A stretch of DNA of 64,000 bases from positions 57,677,954-57,741,953 of the forward strand of contig NC_080695.1 of assembly GCF_030445035.2 (NCBI RefSeq), read 5' to 3'. The translations under genes and the position numbers were made by a program. This document shows positions 1 to 12,700 of this stretch, one piece after another. The notes beneath the pieces were generated by a model. That model was not told where the DNA came from. It saw nothing but the letters and a program-made list of their open reading frames with translations, and ran no database searches. Source of the DNA: Dasypus novemcinctus (taxonomy: Eukaryota > Chordata > Mammalia > Cingulata > Dasypodidae). The first letter of the stretch is position 1; every line of letters starts with the position of its first letter.

Positions 1-61
1 CAACCATGGATAAGTGATTGCCCTCTGACTAATTTCTTCTACTCCCTTGCCAAGATGGTGT

Positions 62-500
62 ATTAATTAGGTCTCTTTCTCTCTTTCTCTCTCTGACTCT
101 ATTTCTCCCTCTCTCTCTCACTATCCCCATTTCTATCTCTCACCATTACAAATGGCAGAAAACCTTTCCCTAACCTCTTTAAGTCAAAGAGGGACTAGGG
201 AACTTACTGGCTCATGAAACAGAGCAGCCTGAGGTTTGACTTCAGACATGGTGGCATAGCCTCTAGATTAGGGTTTCATCTCTCCATGGCTCAGCTAAGC
301 TTCAGCTCTGGTGACACTCTTCTCAGAAAGGCTGAGCCAAAATGCCCAGCAGCATCACCTGGGACCCTTACCTGTAACATTCAACTCCAGTCAAAGAACA
401 ACAGACTCTGCCAGCATTCCTGATCATTGTGAGTGATCCGATTTAAGTCACATGTGCCAGGAAACATGCTTGGTTAATTGGCAGCATTCTTTCGGGATGT
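62..500. repeat. Pyrimidine-rich tract and old interspersed repeat in an intron
   Basis: Positions 79-120 are a (CT)n-rich tract. The sequence from about 130 to 500 contains the 'lacttactggctcatgaaac'-type core also seen at 2,690-2,720, so both look like copies of one ancient mammalian interspersed repeat. I cannot name its class. The 69-codon frame inside it shows no protein similarity I recognise. Confidence 0.45.
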
Positions 501-639
501 AGGGGGTGGTCTGGAGCCCCAACCTAAGCCCCTGGACTGAGAATGAGAGGAAGGGGCCAATACCCAAAAATTGGGATCAGCAGCTCTCACATTCTACCAT
601 GATCACTCGGCTGAGATGACTGTATTTTGGAGTTAGCAG

Positions 640-796
640 GAAATGGCTACAGCTAAAGACTTCTGATATCATCTGGTGCCTATCTGACCCAGGCTGGATT
701 TTGGCAGTCTTAGGAGCCCTGCTTGAACCATGGACAGCAGGGTCTACACTCTTCATCCATCATCTGCCCCAGTTTGACCCCAAGGTCATTGTACAG
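640..796 (+). CDS. ACSM1: ACSM1 exon (first in window)
   Basis: 157 bp, acceptor AG at 638-639 and donor GTAAGC at 797. It encodes the segment containing [13 protein letters not shown] and LEPWTAG...[10 protein letters not shown], part of the large N-terminal adenylation domain. The polypyrimidine tract is poor, but the reading frame and family alignment fix the start. Confidence 0.88.
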
Positions 797-3700
797 GTAA
801 GCAGACTATCCTTCTACTATCAACAAACTCCCCAAAGAAACCCAGACCTCAAATTCAGAACCTTGTAAGAAAGATTTTATTTCTCAAAGAAGCCCATTAA
901 CCTAGTTTAAACCTGGTGTGGGTGTCTCATATTATATAAAAGGATGGTACCCTGAACAAGAGTCACCATATCAGGATCATATCAGACAGAACTGCTTTGG
1001 AAATGTATATTTCTTAGCCCTTCCCCAGACTTTAGATTAGACTTTGGACATGAGACACATTTTTGAAAAAGCATAGCAGCCAGAACAAGTTCTGGTCTCA
1101 TGGGTCCTGGTTGCTGGCTCAACAAAGGCCAGATAGCTGGTGTGTGTGTGTGTGTGTGTTGTTACTCAATATAGTGAAGTATTTAGAAGGGGAGACCTTG
1201 GATATGACAGATCTAGCATCTTGTCCCAGCTTTGCCATTTATTAGCAGGTTACATAAACATGCTGAGTCACAGGTTCCTTATCTAAAACATGGTAGGGGC
1301 TGTTAATGGTTACTACCTCATGTAATTATAGTGCATATTAATGAGATAATTCAGGCAAAGTGTGCAGAGTGCTTACTCCAGAGGCTAGCATGTGGAAGGC
1401 ATTCAGTAAATGGTAGTCTTTGCTCTTATTTTTATGTGCAGAGCACCTTGATGATTTAAGGCACCTGCTTGAACCCCTTCCTGTAACCTGAAAACCCTCT
1501 GTGTCTCCACTCACATCTTTGCTTTCCATCACAGAGGCAGACCTGCCTTACCACCTCTCAACGTCCACCCCTGACACACACAACTGCTGCACGTCCTGTT
1601 TTCTCTGCCCCTTGCCACCTACCTTTCCTCCTTTATTTTCAATCCCTTCATCCTCCATCAGCTCTACTCCCTCAGTCATAGACATGCTCAAAGTTCGTAC
1701 TGTAAAGATACCTTCCCTTGACCCTGCTACCTGTTGGGCCAGCCCTGTCTTTCTCCTTCATCCCAAACTCTCCATAGAATATTCTCCACTTTCTGCAGCC
1801 CACTCCTCTTAACCCTCTTGCCCCCTAAAGCCTGCAGATCTCCAAGGCTCTGCCCTTACCTTCCCTCTCCCTTCTAAATGATCTCCTTCACTTTTGTTTC
1901 TCCAGCAAGCACATCAATGCAGGTGACTCTCAAAACTGTGCTGCAATCTCATCTTCTCTCTCCAGGTTAATTCCCCTGTATTTAAGTGCTAGCTGGTCAA
2001 GTTCATCTGATCATCCCTCCAGCACTTAAAACCACTCTTCCACATGTCATCACATGTGCTAGGATGCTTTAAGCATCTGAGGCTTAAACCTGAACAGTCA
2101 CACCAACTCTCCTCCCCAAGTCTAATTCTCCTTCCATGCTGTGGGGGGTCCGCAAAGTTATAGAGTAGTTTTAATCATGAATTATTTCAAAAGCATTCAT
2201 GTTACACAATAAAAAAAAAAAGCAACAGCATTTGAAAGTTTAATCATTTAGATTTATGTTTCACATATTACTTTCGTGAAGTTTTAATAACAATTTTTGA
2301 TTTATTATTTCAGTCTCTCTGATGGATGATTGAATATTTTTAATCTAATAAAAAATGTACTATTCACAATTCACAAAACAAAACATTCCCTCTGCTTCCT
2401 CTGTGCCCAAGCCCTAAACTTAGCTCTCTTGCCAGCTCCATTCTAAGAGCATCCTGCTCCCAGCCCCCTACCACAAGCTGCAAAGTCCCCAGATGAGTCA
2501 TAAACTGCAGCTTAGCCACAATAATCCTAGCCAGCATCTGATGAGTGCCTTCTAAGTGCCAAGCTCTGGGAAAGACCCTTTACACATATTATCTCTAATT
2601 CTTACATACTAAGCAGTGCTCCATTGGGTGCAAGTAATAGAAAGCCCATCTCATGGAAAAGTGCATGGGTGGGGGCACATTGGGGCAGCTCATGAAACTG
2701 GAAAGGCAGAGGGCCAGTTCTGGAACAGGAACCAGATAAGCATCAGGACTGCAGGCAGCTTCTGTGTCTCCTCTCTGCTTCTCTGCTCCCTTCTTTCTCT
2801 CTGGGGACCTGCTTTGCTGCTTTGTGTGCACAGAGCTGAACATGGTGACCACAGCACACTCAGCTTCCATCTGTCCTTCCCAAAAGCCCATCTAGATCAG
2901 TTAGAATCCAGGTGGCCCAGCCTGGTCACCTGTCCATCACCGGCCCAATCCTCAAAGCCAGTGCAAGGTTACAGAGACAAACAAGGCTGCCCAGGGGCTG
3001 GGGTGAGAAGCTGGAGAAAAACTCTTGGTGGGAGCAGAGGGCCTGGAAGTGGGGGTAGAACTGAAAATACAAAAGAGGAGATGAATGTGAGGTATTGCAG
3101 AGATATTGCTGAGTCCAAGGAGAGAGAGAAACCAAGAGTGGCATGAGATTCCCACCCCACCCCTCATCACCATCCTACAAGGAAGATATGGCTATCTCTT
3201 TTTGCAGAGGATACAGAGTAGCAGAGAAATTAATAGTTAAGGATTTAAATTCTAGCCAGTTAGATGCCCAAACCCACATTGTCTTCTCTTTGCTGCTTCT
3301 CTCCTAGCTTTTCTCCACCCTGACATGAAAGCTTGAAAGGCTACACCTCTAGCCAAACAAGGGTGACTAGCATGCATTTTTAACCCTACAGAATCTGGAT
3401 CCAGCTAGTTCTAACCACCCTAAATTTTCTTTCTTTCTCCTATGTGTCTAAGTATACCTCATTACTTGATGACTTTAATATTTTTCCAGCTCCTGAGCCT
3501 TTGCTCCTGCTATTCCTTCTATCATGATGGGCCTCCCCCTGTTCTCTGCTCACATATCCTATCCACTTCTCAGTGCCCAAACAAAATGCTACCTCTTCCA
3601 TCAAGTCCCCTGGACCACCAAACTGGAAGAAATAGTTTTCTCACTATATCCATATAGAACTTCCTTCAAATCTAACTTCTGACAACTCTAGCTTTATCTT

Positions 3701-6700
3701 TTGTGTCCTGGCATTCAATATTAGCACCTGCTTTCCATGTGAGTTTGACTTCACCTTACTCTTCTTACTTTCCACCAGCAGTACCTGACACAGGGTCATG
3801 TATGAAATTCATGCTCAATATATGTATACTGAATGAATTAGCAAGTGACTAAACGGGCTTTCTAGAGAGGAGGTCAGACCTGAAATGCTAATAGTCAGTG
3901 GATAGTGTCATGTGAACTGTAAAAATAAAATTCCTTCTCTTCTCACTTTTCAGACGCTCTTCAAATACCCCGTCACCCTGTGCTTTGGTGCACCAGCTGT
4001 ATATCGAATGATTCTGCAGCAGAATTTCCCCAGGTATGGTAGAAGTGGTTGGTATCAGTGATCTTTGGGTTGGATTTTGAGGATCTGATGCATGACAGAC
4101 CTGACCATGTTTCCCTCTGGTTCTTTGAGTGTAATCTGTGGGTGCCTGTGTTTGTGTGTGTCTATTAAGTATTGGTGGTGATAATTATCAGCCATCCAAT
4201 TAGTTCATTAAACCAGAATCCAGAGAACTCAGAGAAACACTTTAGTGAACCTTGCATCATTATGGGGTTTTTCTTTTTAAAACATTTTCACTGTGAAATA
4301 AAAAGTACACAGAAAAAGTACATAAAACAGAAATGTACAGATTAATGAATTCTTGAAAAGGCCTGTTCAACCACCACTCATGTTACAAAAACAAAACATT
4401 GACAGCACCCTAGAACTCCCAAAGGCCTTTCTCCCTTCCCTAAAGGCAACCACTATCTTGATGAAATATCCCTGAAGAAAATAATTCAGTTTTATCTGCC
4501 TTTGAGCTTTATACACCTACTCATGCATTATCCTGTAAAATCTGGCTTCTTTAATTCCACATTATGTTTCTAAAATGAATCCAGCTTGTTGCATGTGTTC
4601 ACAGTTAATTTGTCAATTTTCATTGCTGTATGATACCACATTTCATGAAAATACCATAAATTTTTAAATCAATTCTATGATTAATGGACATTTGGGTAGT
4701 TTCCACATTGGGGCTATTGCTGAATAATGCTACAGTGAACTCTTGTACCTGTACCCTGATCATGTGAACTAGCATTTCTGTAGGGTCTTTCATACAGTGC
4801 TGGGTCATACGACAATACCATTTTCAAAGTAGTGGATCAGTTAATGCTTCCACAAACAGAGTAGGAGAATTCCCATTAGTCCCCATCCTGGCTAACATTT
4901 GTTATTGTCAGAGTTTTGAATTTTTGGCAAAATCTGGTGGATTCATGGTGTTATCTTGTTGTAGTTTTATTTTTACATTTCCCTGTGTTTGAGAGTTAAT
5001 TTTTAACTAAATTTAAATCTGGTCTTTGAAACTGGTGGGGGGTTTATGTCTCTTTTAAACACTCTGAAATTGAAATGGCACTTCAAAAACCACAGGTAAA
5101 TAAGTTTTAGACACAAAAGTTAAAATATCAAGGAGCTTCCTGACTACCGTTATGAAAGAAATTCTGAAATACAACACAATCTTATTCATGGAACCTCAGT
5201 CTAGCTAGATTCTGGTTCTATCTATATTTCAAAGCTTATGTTATTTTCTACAACATTCTTCAGATGATGGTCCTTGTGGAAGCCAGGAAAAATCCAATCC
5301 CATTTATCTACTTTGGATAAAGTCCCAGAAGAATGAGAAAGAAGCCCTCAGTGAATCCAGCCCCCCTTTTCCTCATTCTCAACTGTGAGCCACACGAGGT
5401 TGAGGAGGCTGGAAAAGTGACACCCAAGAGGTGGCCCATCCTTGCCCCATGCCAGCCAGCACTCAGACCCCATCACATCCCCATTTTCTTCAAGGAACCT
5501 AATCCTTCTTGGTGACAGTTTTTATATTCTTCATGTTAGATTTCATGGGGGAAATGGAGGAGAGCACACATATCACCTGATGTGCCTAAAACCACTGCAG
5601 ATGTTCACATCAGGCATCATGTTCTCCCCAAAATGCCTTCTCTCAGGGCTGCTGCTGGTGACCCTTCTCCACTCTTTTCCCACATTCAACACAGAAGCCC
5701 TATATTCTAAGCAGTTCATTTCCAGCCCCTAATATGCAGCACCCACTCAGAAATGAGCACAAAAGCCCTTCTATGCCCTCCACAGTAGGCAGTGTAGTTT
5801 GGTTATCTCTCTACCATGCCTTTTGGGGTTTTATCCCTCACCCCTTTACAGTTTATAAAAATATCCCTTTTAGCCACATAGAATGCTTCCCTGAGATAGT
5901 TCTGATAAACATGCTTCTCTCCCTCCCATTATTACATCATCATCCACATTTCATCCAAATGTCCCCCAATTTACCTCATAGCCTCATCCTCCCACACCCT
6001 GCCAGAACACGGGAAATGACACCACATGGCCTTGATCATGGGTATAATGCCTAGAAGGCAAGCGAGAAAGTGAGGATAAGCTGATGCCAGCGCTGAGTTG
6101 GCTCTCACTACAATTGGGTGGGCCTGGAGCAGAGCCTGCAAGGCTGACCTGAGATGCCAGTAACTCCCTGCCTTCCCCTAAGCCTCAGATTCCCGACCCT
6201 GGAGCACTGCGTCACTGGTGGGGAGCCCCTGCTGCCCCAGGAGCAAGAGAAGTGGAGAAGACAGACAGGCGTCCAGCTCAGCGAGGCCTATGGACAGTCA
6301 GAAGCGGTAGGTGGACAGGTCCTTTCTGGGCTGGTCCAGCTTTGGCAGACATCAAGCCTGGCAGATGAGCTGACTGTGGACTCCAGAGTCCCAGGAGAAT
6401 TTGCCCAGAGTCAGTTTCGAGAAGGACATTGCACAGCTCCTCAACTCATCAAGGAGCCAATAATGCTGAAAATGATTGAACTACTGGACAAAAGCATAAG
6501 AAGGGGTCTGAGGACACTTTGCCACTGGCCTTTTGATCACTAGCTCAGGGGAGCTCAGACTGCTGATGGGATGGGAGGGTTTCCACAGCAAACCTGGCCA
6601 CTGCCAGCAAGGCCTGCCCACTCCACCATTCCTTCCTAGGGTGGCAGCCATAGATGCAGCCTGGGAAGGGTCTCCAGATGTTCACTTCTGGATATATAGT

Positions 6701-9700
6701 GTGGAGGGGACAAGACTTGTTGTATGCATCATACATACTGTGACCCCAGAGAGGGTCCCTGAGCTGCCAGGTAGGCATGGCGTTTAGAATATCATGCACA
6801 TCTCAGATCTCAAGATGGCATCAGTGGCTGGGTGGTATCACTCACTTCAAACATGTTCTCACTCCATTTGCAATGTGGGACAGAGCCGCTTCTGCCCCCA
6901 CCCCACTTCCCTGCAGCTAACAGAGGATTCTGACCCATCTCAGGTCCTTTAGTCGCTGTTCATTTGCTTGCCTGACAATTTATTTTGGAAAAAAAAGTCA
7001 ATAAATAAGTTCATTGGTCTTGCAGGTCTGAGAAATGTTGAGATTCAGGTCCTGTCTTCAAATGACTCAGAGTTTCTATTTGGCCAAGATCAGAACTGGG
7101 CACTCTACCCAAGACCCCAGTCCCTTCAGTCAGCTACTTGCAACAACAGAATACTTAGTCTCTTACAGGCAGGAGGGGCTTTATTTCTCAATGCAATTTT
7201 CAATCTTCTGTGCAACATTTTTCAAGAATTTCCAGCATGAGTAGTGCAGTAGCAGAGGGGAAAGAGCCCCCAGGAGCTCAGACCTGCATTCAAGTCTCAG
7301 CTGTGCCAATGACAGGCTTCAAATCCTTAGCCATGTTATTCAGCCTTCCTAAGTTTTGGCTTTTCCGTCCCTAAAATGGGCTAATACAGGCGACCTTGCC
7401 AGGTTGTGGTAGGTAAATGAGAGGAAGGGAGGAAAGTTTTGGCCACAGTGCCAGCTCATAGAACGTGCTTGTGTTGTCCTTACTGTTGAGTGTAGAGTGA
7501 ATGGGGTGGTCTCTGTACTCAGGACGTGTTATTTACCAAGCAGGAATAGACAGGCAAAAATAATAAGTGTGTCCTGTAGGCTGCATAGAAATATGGAGAC
7601 ATAGCCCATAGCAGGAGACACTTCCAACTGACTTCTCTTGGGGCCTGAGTAACAGTTAGTAATAGTCATTTACTGAACAGTCAGCATGTGCCAGGCACTG
7701 TACTAATTGTTCTCACATTCACAAGCACTCATACAGTTTCATAATCATCCCCTCCTTCAGAGGAGGAAACCAAGGGGGATTAACTGGCCCACAGCTAGTG
7801 AGTGGGGGATTCAAGAATCAACTCCTGGGTTGTCTGGCTTTAAGACTCTTAGCCAGAGAAAGAATGACACTTGAGAGAACCACAAAGAAGGAATGAAGTG
7901 CATTAGAAGGCAAGTTGGCCCAGTGCTAGCAGAAGGAATGGCAAGAAAGAGCTGATCCTCAACACAGGTGGAGTGGATTCCCAGCCCCAAGTAATATATG
8001 TGGACACTCAGCCTTCTGCTGGCAAATGGGCCCATGCCTGGCATCCCCTAGTTCCTGGGGTTACCCTTCTGCTGGACTGTGAGCTCCTGAGGACTTAGTA
8101 ACCCCACATCTAGAATGAGTCCAGCCCACTTGGGGGTGGCAGACATCTGCTCATTATACTCAGGTCTAAGCACATAGCCTGGAACCCAGCCGTCCTCATG
8201 TCCCCACGAGGGCTGCTGGTGCTCCATCCTGTGACCAGGGGAGGGCTGTGTACTATTCCTGCTGCTCTGTGATCAGCCTGCCCACCCCAGCCTCTTCTTT
8301 TGTTAACAGGGAATAACTTGTGGCATTTACAGGGGCATGAAGATCAAGCCAGGTTCCATGGGGAAGGCCATCCCACCCATCGACATGCAGGTTTGGTCCT
8401 AATGGCATTGGCAGAGTAGACAATGCTTGGCTGGTGTTGTGAAGTTGTGTGGCACCAGGTGGCAGATCCAGCCGTGCTCCCCTACCCTGGCTGTCCCACC
8501 TCCTCCCTCCCTCCCTCTTTTCCTTCCAATGTCCTATGCGAGTTGGAATTGACACCTGCAGTGCTGTAGGGACCACACATGGGGCAGGGGAACAGAGGGT
8601 CTGGGGTAAGCACTGGCAGCTCTCACCACAATCTGGACTTTCAGTTTTTGTTTGTGTGTGTGTGTGTGTTTAAGATTTATTTATTTATTTTATTTCTCTC
8701 CCCTCCCCCCATCCCAGTTGTCTGTTCTCTGTGTCTATTTGCTGCATGTTCTTCTTTGTCCACTTCTGTTGTTAGCGGCACAGGAATCTGTGTTTCTTTC
8801 TGTTGCATCATCTTGTTGTGTCAGTTCACCGTGTGTGCGGTGCCATTCCTGGGCAGGCTGAACTTTCTTTCATGCTGGGTGGCTCTCCTTATGGGGTGCA
8901 CTCCTCGCGCATGGGGCTCCCCTGTGCAGGGACACCCCTGTGTGGCACAGCACTCCTTACATGCATCAGCACTGTGTGTGAGCCAGCTGCACACAGGTCA
9001 AGGAGGCCCAGGGTTTGAACCACGGGCCTCCCATGTGGTAGACGGACGCTCTAACCACTGAGTCAAGTTCACTTCCCTCAGTTTTTCTTGATCAATGTTT
9101 TATGATTTGAAGAAACATTTGCAATGTCAATATGTCCATGAAACAATTAGACTCATGATTTGAATGTTGCTATTTGCTGACTTTCAATGACTTCTGATAG
9201 TTTGAATATCTTTTCTGATGGGTGTCCTCCACCACTCCCCCAAACCTATTGTTCAGCTGAGGCCACATGAATAAAGGACACGGGATGGCTGGGTGGTGAG
9301 AAGGGGATGGGGGAGCCCTCTGGGGTGGGGCAGGAGGGAGGGGGGAGCCCTTCAGGGTGGGATTCACAGGCTTTTTACTCCAGATCATTGACGACAAGGG
9401 CAACATCCTGCCACCCAACACTGAAGGAAACATCGGCATCAGGATCAAGCCCATCAGGCCCATAGGTCTCTTCTTGGGCTATGAGGTAAGGGCACCTGTC
9501 CCCACCTCCAACCCTCAAATCCCTGCAGAGAGCTGTGGGGGTGGTGAGGGGTGGACACAACTCTGCGTCCCATGACTTCCTCATCATTCCAACTCAGGGA
9601 AGCTGTTCTGATGGCCCTGTCCCTTCCCCCAAAGCTTATTGTGCATTCCTGCATCCCTTCCTGCTCTAACCCATCTGGTGCTAATAAGCCAGCTAATGAG

Positions 9701-12700
9701 GAGAAAGAATGACTTCAGACCCACCAGACTTGGGTACCAAGGAATTCCTGTGGTTTAAAAGTCAAGCAGATTGGGTTCCAGTACAAACCATCTCACTTAG
9801 CAAAAACAGGGTCTGGACCAGTCACTAACCTCACTGATCCTCCAGGGGGCATTATCCTCACCTCACAGAGGAAGAAATTGTGGCATGGAAGCATTGGGAG
9901 ACTTACCCGTATCATATAAATGGCACAAATCCATGTCTTTTGGGTCCAAAGCCCTCACTATATAATTTGGGGGAGAAACCCAGGGTTCACAGACCTCTGT
10001 GACAGGCTCTAAAGAAACGTACTGAAACTTTTCATCAAAACAAACCCTAGCCTTCCCGGGGTCGTACTAGTCCTAAAGGGGAAATTCTTCACTTCTAAGA
10101 ATGAGCATGGAAGGGTGATCAGACCTTGAAAGCCATCCCCTTTCTCCAAGTCATGGTCACTGGTGTGCCATTTTTGAGTAGATGTCTGCTCCTGATGTCA
10201 CTGTCAACATGGCCTCAAGGGGGCATTGCTCCTCTTGTGACACTATTGCCCAAAGGCAAACATGCAGGTCCTAGCCTTCATTCTCAGGAGCACAAATTTA
10301 AGCTTGAATTAAAGGGAAAATAAATACAGGGAAATGTGTATAGAGACCAGTGATTCTCAACCCTGACTGCAGAATGACAACATCTGAGGAGCTTAAAAAT
10401 TAGCAACAACAAAAGAAACTTCATAGATGCTTAGGTCCATACCCAAAGATTCTCATGAAATTGAACTGGGACAGTGCAGAGCAATGGTGTATTTTTAAAG
10501 CACTCACTTGAGTGCCTTTGTCGACTCTGATCACCTCTATGAGGGAGATGAGATATATTTCCCTCCAGGAAGCATCTCTGGGCTGAGGCTCTACCTCTGG
10601 GAAATCCAGGCTCTGAGAGAAAGAGGCAGATGTTTAAGGCCATCGTCCAGGTTCCCCTCTAATGCCCAACCTGCCATGCTTGGCATCAAGAAAGTTCATC
10701 CAGGGGACCAATGGTATCAAAACACAGTCCACTGAACTGCACAGCAGTTCCAGGGGTACATCAGGGGTGCATTGCTGGACACCTGGTGTGATGTTTCCTA
10801 AATTTCAGTCATTCACATCCACCTCCACTATTTTTTTCCTCTATCCATAGCCATCCATATTATTATTTATTTCAGTTTTCTCTTTAGATCATGTATTTCA
10901 CTTGAAAACACTTGGAAAAAAATAAAGTTTACCTGATGACCCTACATAGGAAGCAGTATTACTTGACAAAAATCCAAGTCATCCATATTACCATAAGAGT
11001 GATGCAAACAAAATAATTTTCTTAAATTCTAGTTAAATCTTTTCCTGCCAAACTCTCTTATCCTGAAGCCTACCCTCCTCCTAGGGAAAGAAAGGGAGAG
11101 GAGCAAGGCTTTCAGAGATTTTAAAGACATGTTAGGACCAAACCAAGACCCTCCTCAATATAACCAGAAGAATTGGAAGAGAATCCCAAATCAATGTGAA
11201 TCAAAGTTGTTAAAATATTTTTTCATGTACCTCTTAATTAATGTCATGTTTCACCCAAGGGTGAAGATAAGAAATAGCTTCATAGTCATGTGCATAGAAA
11301 TTGGAGGGAGCTTTACTCCAAATTCCAACCCCTGCTTTGACCAGCTGAGTGACTTTGGCAAGTTACTGTGCCTCTCTGAGCATCTGTTTCCTTTTCTTTC
11401 AAGTTGTCTATAAAAATAGCTATTTATTCTTTGTAATAGCCCCCAAATAGAAACAGTCCAGCTGCCCATCAACAGGTGAATGATTAAACAAACTGTATAT
11501 GTGATTTAGGTATATGTATCAATCTGGATGAAACTCCAGAGAATCATGCTGAACAAAAAGTGACCAATCACAAATCTTGAATGATTCCATTTATATAACA
11601 TTCCTGAAATGACACCATTATAGAAAAGGAGAAAGGATTACTTATTGGCAGGGGCTAGGGAAGGGGGTGGGTGGTGGAGCAATTGAGAAGGGAATAATGC
11701 ATGTGGTTACAAAAGAACAATACCAGAGATGCTTGTGATGGTGGAACTGGTCTGGATCTTGGCTGTGGTGGGGGAAACAGGATATGCATGTGATAAAATT
11801 GTGTGGGACTAAATACACACACACACACAAATGAGCACAAGTAAGAGGGCATATCTGAATAACTGGTGGACTGTATCCATGCCACTGTGTTGTGATGTTG
11901 AACTATAATTTTCAAGATGTTTCCACTGGAGGAAACAAGGTAAAGGGTACATGGGCTCTTGTTGTAGTTTATTACAACTACATGTAAATCTACAGTTATC
12001 TCAAAATTTAAAATTTTACTTTTTAAAAAATGCCAGCCTGACCCCTAAGTAAAACCAAATACTATATATATTTTTAGGAGCATTTTTTTAGTAGACTATT
12101 TAATAGTACAATTATTTTTAAAATATACTTTCAATTGTAACAAAGGTAAGGTGTCACTAATAGGGTGTCAGTTCTCTAGACTTCAGCAAAGTGTCACTAA
12201 TAGGGTGTTACATGGGGATCCTGTATGTCATGCATGATGATTCTGCAAACTCACAACTTCTCTAATAGAAAGAAAATGTCAGTATCATAGAATTTCTGTG
12301 AATATCAAATAAGACAGAGTTTGGAGAAGAAAATTCATTCAGCCAATGTTTATTGAAACCACTCACATGCCAAGCACTGTATGGGTGCTGAGCTTAGAGC
12401 AGTGGATAAAATAGGCAGCGTTCCTGTTCTCTTGAAAATGTTAGTGGTGTGCCACGTACAAGTGAATTATTTTTTCAATGATCATGAGATTTGGCTTTAT
12501 AACTTCTACTGCTTGAGCGGTAACCTGCATTGAGTGCTTCCTGGGAAGAAAATAGACTCTGTATTTTGCATCAGCACCCTTTTGGCTGACTACTACAGGT
12601 GGTATATGGGAATCCTGTATTTCATGCATGATGGTTCTGCAAACTCACAACTCCTCCGATAGAAAGAAAAGGCCAGCCTCATCGAATTTCTGTGAAAATC

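Noticed and set aside
2616-3146. 176-codon + frame
   Set aside because: Lies in an old interspersed repeat inside an ACSM1 intron, and has no domain or splice context.
12150-12210. CRISPR-like direct repeats (GTGTCACTAATAGGGTGT twice)
   Set aside because: Only two copies, in a mammalian intron, within a larger local duplication. No array or cas genes.
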